From positions 1 to 64,000 of the forward strand of contig CAZOOV010000010.1 in the NCBI GenBank assembly GCA_964581515.1: a DNA stretch of 64,000 bases, written 5' to 3'. The position numbers and the translations under genes are program-made. The first letter of the stretch is position 1, and each line of letters starts with the position of its first letter. Source of the DNA: JACJVV01 sp964581515. GTDB lineage: Archaea; Nanobdellota; Nanobdellia; Woesearchaeales; JACJVV01. Under the pieces are notes generated by a model. The model was not told the origin of the DNA and did not search any database. It was given only the letters and a program-made list of their open reading frames with translations. Below are positions 19,512 to 28,615 of the stretch, piece after piece.

Positions 19512-21239
19512 ATGAAGAAGATTTTGAATGAGACTAGGAATAAATCTAAAAGGTTAGTTCGTGATGTAACTTCTTTACCAAAGAATCTTTCTAAGAACAT
19601 CTCTAAGAATATTTCCAAAAATCTTTCTAAAGGGATTCCTAAAAATCTTCCTAAAAACATCTCTAAAAATATTTCAAGTAGTATTTCTAAAGGAATTCCT
19701 AAGGATCTTCCTAAGAACATTTCTAGAAATATCTCTAAGAGTATTTCTAAGGGGATTCCAAAAAGCCTTCCTAAAAATATTGCTAAAATTCATCAACATT
19801 TTTCAGGTAAACAACATACAAGATTTAAGAAAAGACAGCTTCCTAAACTTAAATATGGTATGCTTCATAGTCTTTTTGGGTTTTCTGACGGTGTTTCTAT
19901 AGTTATGCAACAGATTGAAGATGTGCTTATCAATGAACTTAAGATTCCAACACAGCATATTATGTATCTTGTTGGCAAATCAAAGCAAAGATCGCCAAGA
20001 GTAACACAAAGGAAAGTTCTATGGCATGGATATAGGAGTAATAGGGTGATGCTGAAGCATTTTAGCGAAGGATACGGTGGATGGTTAAGTGAATCTATTG
20101 AGAAGGCTATAGAAGAGGCTAAAAATGAGATTGAGCAGTTTATAGTAAGCCATGACATAGATGTCTTAATTGCACATAATTCTTCACATCCTGAGAATTT
20201 TATCAGTTCAATAGCATTATCAAGGTATTATAGAGATGCTGAGCGTGCAGGGAAGAAAACACCTAAATATATATTGTGGTGGCATGATTCTCATCTGGAA
20301 AGGCCACGTTTCAAGAAACCTTCAGTAGATGTTAACAGATACCTTCTTCAAGGTGTTCCTGGTGTATATGTTGAGTTCATATTATTCATTAATAGCCTTC
20401 AATTTTGTGACGCACAGAAATATTTCCAAGAACTGGATAAATTAAGACCAGGATTTTATGAAAATATGCATTTAAATCATGATGTTATATATAATACGAC
20501 TGATACTTATATTAATTCATATGAAGATTTAGAGTCTGAGAAAGTCGATGAGCGTATTGAGAAGTTTATAGACGAGTTTAAAATCAGAGAATTGCTCAAA
20601 GAAAGAAGAATGACACTTAAGAATGTGCTTTTTTGTCTTCAACATACTCGCGCTGTACAAAGAAAGAGAATAGATTTTGCATTGAAGTATTGTTTTGAGA
20701 TGTATAAGAAGATGCCTAAAAAACAATTTAGGATGCTTTATTTCTTTGTATCAGGTCATAGTGCTGAAAATGGTATTGAGAAAAGAAGAATAAAGAGATT
20801 ATATAAGAAATTATGTGATGAATATAAGACTATAAATGTAGTTCTTTCTTTTGCAGAAGATACAAAGACAACAAATATAACATTTGAAGAATACCCACGT
20901 ATATTTGCAAAATTAGGAGGTTTTTCTACTTATTTTAGTGAGATAGAAGGATTTGGAAATAATCTGTTGGAAGTTATGGCTTCTGGACTCATTCCAGTAT
21001 TGTATACATATCCTGTTTTTGTAAAGGATATTGCCAAATATAAATTTAAGGCTATTGCGCTTAATAAATTTGAGATAGTTGATAAAGATATTGATGAGAC
21101 TATTGATTTGGTTACAAGTCAAAGGAAAAGAAAGATGTGGGTGAACACAAATCTTGAGATATTGAAGAAGAAATTTCCTCATAAGATCATGGCAAGAAAG
21201 TTGCAAAGGGCGATAATCAGAAGAAGAATTAATTATTAG
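19512..21239 (+). CDS. GT-B-type glycosyltransferase with N-terminal tetrapeptide repeat
   Basis: 575 residues. Residues 21-92 are 18 copies of a four-residue unit [NGSD]-[IL]-[SP]-[KR]. From about 105 to 560 there are features of a GT-B, family 4-like enzyme: LLFGFSDGVSIV-type N-lobe glycine segment, and in the C-lobe EIEGFGNNLLEVMASGLIPVL, which carries the E-x7-E nucleotide-sugar signature. The tail is very basic. No secretion signal is seen. A TATA box (about 19480-19490) lies 26 nt before the ATG (leaderless). The sugar and acceptor are unknown; the repeat could tether the enzyme to a membrane or polymer. Confidence 0.75.
   Translation: MKKILNETRNKSKRLVRDVTSLPKNLSKNISKNISKNLSKGIPKNLPKNISKNISSSISKGIPKDLPKNISRNISKSISKGIPKSLPKNIAKIHQHFSGKQHTRFKKRQLPKLKYGMLHSLFGFSDGVSIVMQQIEDVLINELKIPTQHIMYLVGKSKQRSPRVTQRKVLWHGYRSNRVMLKHFSEGYGGWLSESIEKAIEEAKNEIEQFIVSHDIDVLIAHNSSHPENFISSIALSRYYRDAERAGKKTPKYILWWHDSHLERPRFKKPSVDVNRYLLQGVPGVYVEFILFINSLQFCDAQKYFQELDKLRPGFYENMHLNHDVIYNTTDTYINSYEDLESEKVDERIEKFIDEFKIRELLKERRMTLKNVLFCLQHTRAVQRKRIDFALKYCFEMYKKMPKKQFRMLYFFVSGHSAENGIEKRRIKRLYKKLCDEYKTINVVLSFAEDTKTTNITFEEYPRIFAKLGGFSTYFSEIEGFGNNLLEVMASGLIPVLYTYPVFVKDIAKYKFKAIALNKFEIVDKDIDETIDLVTSQRKRKMWVNTNLEILKKKFPHKIMARKLQRAIIRRRINY
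19572..19787 (+). repeat. 12-nt coding tandem repeat with 60-nt higher-order period
   Basis: Eighteen 12-nt units encode NISK/GIPK/NLPK-like tetrapeptides. From residue 41 they form a higher-order period of five units: GIPK, N/DLPK, NIS[KR], NIS[KS], SISK, seen twice in full and once in part. The gene with this repeat is the glycosyltransferase at 19512. Confidence 0.9.
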
Positions 21240-21309
21240 AAGTATAAGGATGGATAAATTATTAGATTATATTCTGGTCTAAAAAGTTATTTTAGCTTGA
21301 AAAGTTATT

Positions 21310-21966
21310 CTATCGCATTATTTCAATAAAGAATTCTTTAGAAAATGTTGTTGCATTATCTTCACATTCTTTTGCATCCATATCTGATACAGAACAGAAG
21401 CTTACTACATATATAGATGTGCTAGATGTTGTTGCTTCATAACCAGGTTCAGTCATATTATCCAATAGGCCATATTGTGGTTGTAGTACTATTACTTTTT
21501 TTGTGTCCTTACCTTTTGATAGTTTGAATGGTTTATCTTCATATGTTGCCATGGTGAACATGCTAGAACAATCTATAATTTGTTCTTTGCCCCCACATGT
21601 TTTATCTTCATTATCTATCAGCGTCATGAGCCACATTGTCTTATTTGCATGAATATTTGTAAATTTAACTCTTAGTTCTCCACTGCTTCCTTCTGTTAAT
21701 CCTAAATTGTATGTGCTTACTTCTATAGGATTTTTTTTACATTCTTTGCACTGTGTTCTTAATAATTCATTTGCTTTTCTTTCTTTTAGAAGTCCATAAG
21801 CAAATATTGTAGATATAGTCAAGATTATAATCAATATGATGTTTATTGGAATAATATATTTTTCTAATTTTGATAGTCTTCTTTTTTTTCTTTTTATACT
21901 GTTTATTCTTCCTTTAGAATTCTTTTTAGATTCTTTCTTATGCTTTTTATTTTTTATATTTGCCAT
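21310..21966 (-). CDS. Membrane-anchored protein with extracellular Cys-containing domain
   Basis: 218 residues from ATG 21966 (begins MANIKNKK); the ATG at 21987 is too near the TATA box (TTTTTATATAT). A strongly basic cytoplasmic N-terminus (to about 38) is followed by one membrane helix (about 39-62), then a CKECKK motif and a beta-rich domain with several Cys. The pattern resembles an Ig-like or other all-beta exported domain with disulphides. I do not recognise the family. Confidence 0.65.
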   Translation of the reverse strand: MANIKNKKHKKESKKNSKGRINSIKRKKRRLSKLEKYIIPINIILIIILTISTIFAYGLLKERKANELLRTQCKECKKNPIEVSTYNLGLTEGSSGELRVKFTNIHANKTMWLMTLIDNEDKTCGGKEQIIDCSSMFTMATYEDKPFKLSKGKDTKKVIVLQPQYGLLDNMTEPGYEATTSSTSIYVVSFCSVSDMDAKECEDNATTFSKEFFIEIMR

Positions 21967-22121
21967 CAGATAAATCTTAAAAGTCATGATATATAAAAAT
22001 TTTGAATAGTATGATAATAGAAACCTTAAGATTAGATAAAATCTTGAAATTAATAAGATTATATTAAATATATTAAAAATAGGGTAATTAAATGATTAAA
22101 TAAAATAAGAGATTAAAAGAA

Positions 22122-22319
22122 TTACTTCTTTTCCATATAATGGCATTTACCGCAGTATAGTCTATCACTATGTTCAGCAAGCATTATACCAGGCCCACAT
22201 TTAGGGCAAAATTTGTTTTTTGGTTTGCCATTATCGTAATTGTTTTGTCTTTTTGAAGTTGGATGTAGCTTAACTGCTGCTCCTTCATCTTTTTTCTTGT
22301 CGTCTTTTTTATCTGCCAT
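22122..22319 (-). CDS. rps27ae: Small-subunit ribosomal protein S27ae
   Basis: 65 residues from the second ATG (22319): the RBS GGTGA touches the first ATG (22325) but sits 6 nt from the second. It has a zinc ribbon CPKCGPG...YCGKCHYMEKK and the basic, disordered N-terminus typical of eS31 in archaea. Last gene of the RpoE'-Spt4-S24e-S27ae cluster, overlapping or abutting S24e. Confidence 0.93.
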   Translation of the reverse strand: MADKKDDKKKDEGAAVKLHPTSKRQNNYDNGKPKNKFCPKCGPGIMLAEHSDRLYCGKCHYMEKK

Positions 22320-22321
22320 AT

Positions 22322-22726
22322 TCATTCACCTTTTTCTTCTTTCTTTTCTTCAGGGGCAGCTTCCTTTGTTTCTTTTGCAGGCTTTTCTTCAGGTTTTGCC
22401 TCTTCTTTCTTTTCTTCTACAGGTGCAGCTGCTTCTTTTGTTTCTTCAGCAGGCTTTTCTTCTTCTTTTTTCTCTTCTACTTTCTCTAGTTTCTTTAAAT
22501 CATCCATAGAATTATAAGCAAAAGCTTTTACTGTTGCTTTTTGCTCACCATAATCAGTATTAATTGCTTTTATAACAACAAGATCTTCTCCTGCACTAAC
22601 TCTTGCAGCTATCATTTTAATGATATCAGTCTTGCTTGGAGTAGGACCTGTGAATGCTACTTCGCATTTTAGGTCTTTTCTTCCTAATAATTTATTATCA
22701 AATTCAGAAATCATATTTAAACTCAT
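22322..22726 (-). CDS. rps24e: Small-subunit ribosomal protein S24e with a long charged tail
   Basis: 134 residues if the second ATG (22726) is used; the first (22732) touches the RBS. The eS24 core is residues 1-85 (MISEFDNKLLGRKDL..., EVAFTGPTPSKTDI, AYNSMDDLKKLE). The rest, about 50 residues, is a low-complexity Glu/Lys/Pro/Ala tail (repeated KPAEETKEAA). Typical archaeal S24e is around 100 residues, so the tail is an addition. Start overlaps the stop of Spt4. Confidence 0.93.
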   Translation of the reverse strand: MSLNMISEFDNKLLGRKDLKCEVAFTGPTPSKTDIIKMIAARVSAGEDLVVIKAINTDYGEQKATVKAFAYNSMDDLKKLEKVEEKKEEEKPAEETKEAAAPVEEKKEEAKPEEKPAKETKEAAPEEKKEEKGE

Positions 22727-22731
22727 TTTCA

Positions 22732-22920
22732 TTACCTTACCTTTATTGCGTATTCACCTTTAACACTGATTCCAATCTTTTTCCCAATCTCAGATCTATC
22801 AACGTCAAGAATGTTTATCCTTCCTTTCCAACTTGTAGCTCTTTGACTACTTTTGCATCCTGGGCAAGAGTCTTCATCGTGAAACATCTTGCATTGTTTG
22901 CATACATTCTTTTTTACCAT
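22732..22920 (-). CDS. spt4: Transcription elongation factor Spt4 (RpoE'')
   Basis: 62 residues with the Spt4 zinc site CKQC...CPGC and the core SWKGRINILDVDRSEIGKKIG. It pairs with Spt5 to keep RNA polymerase processive. It lies between RpoE' and S24e, its conserved archaeal position. The intervening GTP-dependent dephospho-CoA kinase gene found in some archaea is absent. Confidence 0.95.
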   Translation of the reverse strand: MVKKNVCKQCKMFHDEDSCPGCKSSQRATSWKGRINILDVDRSEIGKKIGISVKGEYAIKVR

Positions 22921-22961
22921 GGTGAATCACTTATTAAATTATACTTATTAAATTATAATTA

Positions 22962-23543
22962 TTATTTTTTCTCTTCTTTTGCAGGTTTTTTCTTCTTATC
23001 TTTGTCTTTATCGAGATCTTCATCAATCCATTCAAATTTACCAAGACATGGTTGTCTCATTGTAAGTCCTATCTTTGGATTGCTTAAATCTTTGAATGAA
23101 ATTGCAATCATTCTTGCTTTACATTCATCATTCAATTTAAGATTTCTTTTGCTTTCTTTTCCTACAAGTAATTTATCTTTTGAAAATGAAACAAAGTCAT
23201 CCATTGTCTGTGATATGTGAATCATACCTTCAATTGGACCCATTGTTATGAATGCTCCGAAATCTGCTATGTCTTTTATCTTTCCAATAACAATCTCTTG
23301 AAGTTCTGGTCTGAATGTTAATAATTCGAAGCTAGCTTCATAGTAAGCTGCACCATCTCCAGGTATTACAACTCCATCTTTGATATCATTAACTTTTGAA
23401 ACGTCAACAACAAAACCCAATTCCTGTGAAATGAAACCTTCAAATTTGCTTCTAATACATTCGGTTACCGCATCTTCGATTTTTGTATCGAAATGCTTTG
23501 GGCTTACTCTTATATGATCTTTTATTTCTACTCTGTAGAACAT
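22962..23543 (-). CDS. rpoE1: RNA polymerase subunit E' (Rpb7 homologue)
   Basis: 193 residues. N-terminal tip domain (MFYRVEIKDHIRVSPKHF) and a C-terminal S1/OB domain (IVIGKIKDIADFGAFITMGPIEGMIHISQ). With subunit F it forms the polymerase stalk that binds emerging RNA. A Lys/Asp-rich tail of about 20 residues closes the protein. RBS GAGGAG precedes the ATG. Confidence 0.97.
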   Translation of the reverse strand: MFYRVEIKDHIRVSPKHFDTKIEDAVTECIRSKFEGFISQELGFVVDVSKVNDIKDGVVIPGDGAAYYEASFELLTFRPELQEIVIGKIKDIADFGAFITMGPIEGMIHISQTMDDFVSFSKDKLLVGKESKRNLKLNDECKARMIAISFKDLSNPKIGLTMRQPCLGKFEWIDEDLDKDKDKKKKPAKEEKK

Positions 23544-23632
23544 TTTATCTCCTCAATAATTGATTAGATGTAAAAATCCAGAACCCTTTTTAAATGTTGT
23601 GGTTTGTTATATAGAAAAGGGGCTTTTTAAGG

Positions 23633-24367
23633 CTATTTTATCGTTAATTTGCTTTTATTGGCCATAATTAGGGTTTTTATGCCCTTTTCTTTAAGACGGT
23701 CTTTAAGTTCTTTGTCTTGGGTGCCTATTATGATATCTCCTTTATAATCGATTAAATAATTTTCGTAATTGACAAGCATATCATCAACATATTCATCATC
23801 ATTGCTGGTGATTATATTTACCTTATTCTTGTTGATTAGAAGTAATGCGACTTTTGCACTTGTTCCTGATTTTGAGTTTAATGCAGCAATCTTTTGCAGT
23901 TCATATATTGTCTTATCAAAAATCATAAAATCTACTTTCCTGGCATTTAGAAGTTTTTTTGTCTGGGTGAAAATGTCTATCTTGAACTGTTCTGGAATAA
24001 GAAGGAAATTAGTGTCAAAAATAACTATTTTATTGGATGGTTTTTGTTCAATATCAATAATATCTATCTTAATAAGATCTACTTTCTGTTTTTTCTCTTT
24101 TGATTCTGAAGGTTGTTTTGGTTGTCTTATGAAAGCTTTTTTTATATGATTCTCTATTGCTGATTTTGAGAGATTTTTTATTCTTTTATTCTTTTTTGTA
24201 ATTGGTTTTTTAGTTATTTTCTTTTTTGCTTTAGTAATCTTTTTTTTAGTGGATTTTGAAGCTTTTTTCTTCTTGGTATTTTTTACACTAGCAGCTTTTC
24301 TTTTAATAGCTCTTTTCTTAGCAGCTTTCTTAGTGTTTTTCTTTTTAGTCTTTTTTTCTTTTGCCAT
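23633..24367 (-). CDS. PIN-domain ribonuclease-like protein with basic N-terminus
   Basis: 244 residues. Residues 1-95 are an extremely basic Lys/Ser/Thr tail; 110-244 form a PIN domain with acidic residues DTNFL, EL near YELQKIA, and the C-terminal TQDKELKDRLKEKG. It resembles the Fcf1/Utp24-like PIN proteins often found beside the rpoE1 cluster in archaea and linked to rRNA processing. The basic tail may bind RNA. Its start lies 3 nt after the stop of the NurA gene, so the two are cotranscribed. Confidence 0.8.
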   Translation of the reverse strand: MAKEKKTKKKNTKKAAKKRAIKRKAASVKNTKKKKASKSTKKKITKAKKKITKKPITKKNKRIKNLSKSAIENHIKKAFIRQPKQPSESKEKKQKVDLIKIDIIDIEQKPSNKIVIFDTNFLLIPEQFKIDIFTQTKKLLNARKVDFMIFDKTIYELQKIAALNSKSGTSAKVALLLINKNKVNIITSNDDEYVDDMLVNYENYLIDYKGDIIIGTQDKELKDRLKEKGIKTLIMANKSKLTIK

Positions 24368-24370
24368 TCT

Positions 24371-25384
24371 TTAGTTTATTGAATCTAATACATCATGAGC
24401 ATTATTAGTATTAATAAATCTTCTTATTTGGGCGAAATTTTCTCTTGAACTCTGTAGGAATCTTGTTTGCAGAAACTTTTTTTCATATTCTTGGCATCTA
24501 GCAAATTGATCAGCTTCAACTAAGCCATATGGATAACCTAAGAATACTGGATCTTTTGAGTTATATGCGAGTGATGAGCATATTTCTGGGATTTTGTCTT
24601 TACAATCCTTGTGTATATCTATAACAAACGCATAATCACTAATCTCATGCAGTCTTGCAATTATCATCTCTGCATTATGCATCTTATTGTTATTTTCACA
24701 TATTGGGAAATATGACCATTTAGTCTTATCTTTACTTATATTGTTGATAAAACCTATAAGATTTGATCCTGTGTCTGTCAACATTGATGAAGTTTTTGAG
24801 ACAGCAGCCAACAATAAATTATTTTGTTCTATTACTTGATATGCTTTTTCTAATTCATCATTTTCTAATTTGTCTTTTGTACATAGATTTCCATCAAGGA
24901 CTATCAGGCTGTCTTGGTCTAATTCTTTAGCTGACTCTGTTATTGCTCTTATCTCATATATTCTTCTTGTTGTGTTGATTATATTTTCAGGTTTTAGTTG
25001 TTCATTGTTTTTTGTTAAAGTGTAGTCTATTGTGTCTACAAGTTCTGAGCCTGAATATATTTCTGCCTGGTAAATAAGTTGATCTTCTTTGTCTGTTGTG
25101 TTTATGAGGACAAAATAATCTGATTGTTTAGTCTTTTTTCTTTTATTATCTTCATATATTGTCCAGTAAATACGCATTAATTGAAATGAGAAGTTATTGT
25201 TTCCTATTATCTCTATGTTTCCACCATCGATGAATGCAATTTTCTTGTTATTATTTATAGTAGGGATATCTTTAAAGTTTTCTTTAGTTATATCAATAGG
25301 AATGTAATTTTTGTCTGTAAAGAATGGTCTTTTGGCATCTACTGAACGTAACCTTTCTGATACTTTCTTAAATAATTCTTGCAT
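24371..25384 (-). CDS. nurA: NurA-domain nuclease
   Basis: 337 residues. NurA motifs: IAFIDGGNIEI near residue 50 (metal-binding Asp), SLIVLDGNL mid-protein (second acidic site), LAAVSKTS, and the C-terminal LGYPYGLVEADQFAR. NurA works with the HerA ATPase to resect DNA ends with Mrel1-Rad50 in archaea. No herA, mre11 or rad50 is in the window. Confidence 0.8.
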   Translation of the reverse strand: MQELFKKVSERLRSVDAKRPFFTDKNYIPIDITKENFKDIPTINNNKKIAFIDGGNIEIIGNNNFSFQLMRIYWTIYEDNKRKKTKQSDYFVLINTTDKEDQLIYQAEIYSGSELVDTIDYTLTKNNEQLKPENIINTTRRIYEIRAITESAKELDQDSLIVLDGNLCTKDKLENDELEKAYQVIEQNNLLLAAVSKTSSMLTDTGSNLIGFINNISKDKTKWSYFPICENNNKMHNAEMIIARLHEISDYAFVIDIHKDCKDKIPEICSSLAYNSKDPVFLGYPYGLVEADQFARCQEYEKKFLQTRFLQSSRENFAQIRRFINTNNAHDVLDSIN

Positions 25385-25417
25385 GTATAGTCGGAAGAAC
25401 AGGATGTTTATATTATT

Positions 25418-26365
25418 TTATATTCTGACGTCAGGATTCTTATTTGCTACATGTTCTGTATACGCTAATGCAGCAGGATATGTTCGTGATATTAATTTGT
25501 ACATAAGATTGCTGTTTTGCATCTTGATTACTCTTAGGATTTTTCTTGTATAAAAATCTTGAGGATCTGGATAAACACTTTGCAGATTGAGAAGTATCTT
25601 TGCATAGAATGATTTCATCTTGCCTAATTCTCTTTTAAATTGAGCTGTTTCTTTTCTTGTTGTATTCGGATAATAGCAATAGCCATCATATCTAATATCA
25701 TGTTCTTTGATGTATTCTTCAATTAAAGATTTGTATATCTCATAGAACTTATCTTTCTGGCTTTTGAATATCTTCCTATGTTTGCCAAATAGTATGGCTT
25801 CACCACCTCTCCAACCTTCAGCACGATAGCTCAATGAGATTAGTTTTGTGAAGAAATAATATTCAAATGTAGGTTTGTGTATCATTCTGAATGTATGAGC
25901 TATTGCTTCTTTTCTTATGTTTCTTAGTTGCTCTCCTATGAGTTCTGCTTTACCTGGCATCATAAGCACTTCTTCAAGTGGCTTGTGCATCCTTCCTCTT
26001 AGGAAATATCCTATTGATGATCCAGGAGATGTCCATTCTGTGAATTTTTCAGTCGGTACAACTGTTATCCTGTATCTTGATTGTGTTTGATGGATATAGA
26101 GGATTGATTTCTCATTTACTTCTTTCAAACGTTGTCTTGATTCATCTGTTGATAGTTCAGGCATCTCAAAGACATGATTCTTGTAGAATCCATCTAAATC
26201 ATCTATTAATATTATGAAATCAATTGTCCTTTCCTTATCTGTTGCTTCTTCATCAAGGTTTCCATGGAAGAAAGAGCCGTTACCGAAGATAGCATCAATG
26301 TTGTCTGGATGCATATCCTGCAGTTCACATGTGCATATGTCAAGTAAGTCTCTTTTTGTCTGCAT
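25418..26365 (-). CDS. Tam41-like phosphatidate cytidylyltransferase (tentative)
   Basis: 315 residues. The N-terminal part reads IFGNGSFFHG followed by TIDFIILIDDLDGFYKNH, which fits the nucleotidyltransferase signature of Tam41/Mmp37 (G-S-G then D-F-x-x-x-[VI]-D-D, followed by a Trp/His region). Later GGEAILFGKHRKIFKSQKDKF resembles the Tam41 segment in which a charged strand precedes the C-terminal helices. Tam41 makes CDP-diacylglycerol in mitochondria and some bacteria. An archaeon would use an ether-lipid analogue. This is a motif-based guess; a general nucleotidyltransferase is the alternative. Confidence 0.45.
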   Translation of the reverse strand: MQTKRDLLDICTCELQDMHPDNIDAIFGNGSFFHGNLDEEATDKERTIDFIILIDDLDGFYKNHVFEMPELSTDESRQRLKEVNEKSILYIHQTQSRYRITVVPTEKFTEWTSPGSSIGYFLRGRMHKPLEEVLMMPGKAELIGEQLRNIRKEAIAHTFRMIHKPTFEYYFFTKLISLSYRAEGWRGGEAILFGKHRKIFKSQKDKFYEIYKSLIEEYIKEHDIRYDGYCYYPNTTRKETAQFKRELGKMKSFYAKILLNLQSVYPDPQDFYTRKILRVIKMQNSNLMYKLISRTYPAALAYTEHVANKNPDVRI

Positions 26366-26462
26366 ATTGATAATTATAAATGTTTTAGTTTTTAATTATT
26401 ACTTATCTCTACCATATATAATGATAAATGTGTTAACATGGAATCTTCAATAATTATAATAT

Positions 26463-27410
26463 TTAATCATTATAATATATTGGGTTGTCTGGGTCAATCT
26501 TTCCTGATAGAAGTAAGTCCTTCATGTTTTCAATACTTTTGTCAAGTGTTATTGATGGTCTGTATCCTAATGCTGCAATCTTTTGTCCATCAGCTGCATA
26601 ATTTCTTTTGTCTCCAACAGTCTTACTTTGATCAATCTTTACTATCCACTCTGGAATCTGTGTCTGGATTGCATCAACTATCTGCTGTTTTGTATAATTC
26701 ATATCCTTATCTGCAATATTGAATATCTCCCCCTGTATGTCTTGTCTTGATAATATAAAGTCTATTGCACAAGCTATATCTACAACATGAATATAAGGTC
26801 TTTCTGAGTTTGGATATTTTATTGTTGTCTCTTCTTCTGTTGCTGCTTGTTTTACAAAATCGTTTATCAGAAGATCGTAACGCATCCTTCTTGAGTTGCC
26901 AAAAGCTGTAGCAAACCTTAAAGCTGTTCCTCCTCTTGATATTACATATTGTTCTGCAGTCAGTTTTGTTTTTCCATATTCCGATATTGGATTAGGGAGA
27001 GTCTCTTCTGTGCATATACCATCTGTGTTAAAACCATATACACTGCATGTTGATGCGAACACAATATCTTTAATGTCTTTAACTAATGCGAAATTAACAA
27101 CTGCTTCTGTTGCCTCGATATTGACTTCTCTTGTTTCTTTAAGATCCTTCTTGCATGCATCATAGCCTACAATTGCTGCAAGATGAACTACTTGGTCGAT
27201 TCCCTCCATAGCTGTCCTTAAAGTTAGAATGTCTCTTACATCTGCTTCAACAAGTTCGAAATGTGGATTTTGTATGAACTCTCTTAATGGTTCTTTTCCA
27301 AACATTAATCTGTCCAGTACCCTTACATTATTTCCATTAAGAAGAAGCTTATCAATCAGGGTGCTTCCTATGTATCCTGCACCACCTGTAATAAGGATAT
27401 TCTTGCTCAT
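26463..27410 (-). CDS. NAD-dependent nucleotide-sugar epimerase/dehydratase
   Basis: 315 residues, extended SDR fold. NAD-binding GGAGYIG at the N-terminus, DVRD, HLAAIVGYDA, then the catalytic STCSVYG...YGKTK (Ser, Tyr-x3-Lys) and a substrate-binding region with RPYIHVVDIA. Family members epimerise or dehydrate UDP- or dTDP-sugars for glycan precursors. The exact sugar cannot be told. It lies apart from the other epimerase at 42396. Confidence 0.88.
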   Translation of the reverse strand: MSKNILITGGAGYIGSTLIDKLLLNGNNVRVLDRLMFGKEPLREFIQNPHFELVEADVRDILTLRTAMEGIDQVVHLAAIVGYDACKKDLKETREVNIEATEAVVNFALVKDIKDIVFASTCSVYGFNTDGICTEETLPNPISEYGKTKLTAEQYVISRGGTALRFATAFGNSRRMRYDLLINDFVKQAATEEETTIKYPNSERPYIHVVDIACAIDFILSRQDIQGEIFNIADKDMNYTKQQIVDAIQTQIPEWIVKIDQSKTVGDKRNYAADGQKIAALGYRPSITLDKSIENMKDLLLSGKIDPDNPIYYND

Positions 27411-27464
27411 GTTATAAGGATTAGAATTGAATCTGATTTTAATAATGTTTCTGTGATGTATTAT

Positions 27465-27968
27465 TTAGTTTTGAGTCTTTGGAGTCTTATTCTTGTTTAT
27501 TAAGTTGTATACTTTTATCTCGATTTCTTCAGGTTCTTTTATGAATTTAAGTTTCAGGTCAGGTTCTGTATTTTCTGCAGTACTAAGTATGATGTCTCCT
27601 GCTTTGCATATTTGATCCCATATTGTAATGTCAATTGATATATTGACAATCTGATTGTATGGGATTGATTGTTTTTTTATAGTGAATAGCTTAAATTCTT
27701 TAGATATATGTGTTTGGAAGAAATTATATGATGTATTTGATAGTAGTATGATTTTTATTGTAATCGGTAAGATAAGCCTTATCAATATTATAATCATAAT
27801 CCATAATAATGTATTGAAAGAACTGTTTATAATATTAGATGTTTTTAAAATCTTAACAATCATCCAAAATATAAAGATAGTAATCAGTGTATGGAAACTA
27901 TACCTTAATAACAACGGTCCTATTGCATTTACTATGCTTGGTTTTAATATTAATAATGGTTTTTTCAC
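27465..27968 (-). CDS. Membrane protein with bacterial-PH-like domain
   Basis: 167 residues starting at GTG 27968 with a TATA-like ATATATAAAA about 20 nt upstream. Two membrane helices (about 16-40 and 50-76) are followed by a beta domain with the pattern of bPH2 (DUF304): TSYNFFQTHISKEFKLFTIKKQSIPYNQIVNISI. The role is unknown; these domains usually face the cytoplasm. Confidence 0.65.
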   Translation of the reverse strand: MKKPLLILKPSIVNAIGPLLLRYSFHTLITIFIFWMIVKILKTSNIINSSFNTLLWIMIIILIRLILPITIKIILLSNTSYNFFQTHISKEFKLFTIKKQSIPYNQIVNISIDITIWDQICKAGDIILSTAENTEPDLKLKFIKEPEEIEIKVYNLINKNKTPKTQN

Positions 27969-28080
27969 TTTGTTTGTTTTTTATATATTGTGGTTAAATA
28001 ATTTTTGGTCAATAAGTGATTGTTTTGATATATGAAGGAATATCAATATATTTATATATATCTCATCTCTTGATTGTATT

Positions 28081-28560
28081 ATGAAACATATTGGCTGGTG
28101 TCTGGATAAGATACAAAGAGTAATGGCAAAAATTCCTAAAGCTGTTGATACTCCTGATGATAAAAAGAAAGCAAATGATATCTTAGATGATGTTGAAGGA
28201 TATGCAAATACTTTAGAAAAAATAATCACTAATCCTAAATTTAAGAAATATATTCATAGGCTAGAAAAAGCTCCTATTGAAGAAGCAAGGCTTGAGGCTC
28301 ATGAGATTGAAGAATTAATCAAGGATCTTGAGCATATGTTGCAGGTGCTTGATACATATCTTAAAAATTTAAGAGATATAGTGGTTAATCATCCTGATCA
28401 ATGGTATGATAAATCAAGCCAATTATCTTTGATGATTGATCAGAAATTTGGTGATGAAAGAGGCGAACTGCGCAAAGAGTTTCAAGCTGTAGTTCATACA
28501 GAAGAAGAATTAAGAGAAGTTGTGACTTCTGATAAACATCTAGAAGCATTTCTGAAGTGA
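28081..28560 (+). CDS. Hypothetical all-helical protein
   Basis: 159 residues, predicted nearly all helical with many acidic residues; begins MKHIGWCLDKIQRVMAKIPK. No known motif. A TATA box (about 28049-28058) lies 26 nt upstream of the ATG (leaderless). It diverges from the bPH2 protein; the two may share regulation. Confidence 0.6.
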   Translation: MKHIGWCLDKIQRVMAKIPKAVDTPDDKKKANDILDDVEGYANTLEKIITNPKFKKYIHRLEKAPIEEARLEAHEIEELIKDLEHMLQVLDTYLKNLRDIVVNHPDQWYDKSSQLSLMIDQKFGDERGELRKEFQAVVHTEEELREVVTSDKHLEAFLK

Positions 28561-28615
28561 TATATAATAAGAATTTATTTTAATAATAATCATAATATTT
28601 GAGATTAATTTTTAG

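Noticed and set aside
22654..23220. Plus-strand open frame of 188 codons opposite Spt4 and RpoE'
   Set aside because: Both overlapped genes are certain; the antisense product is an artefact of AT-rich codon use.
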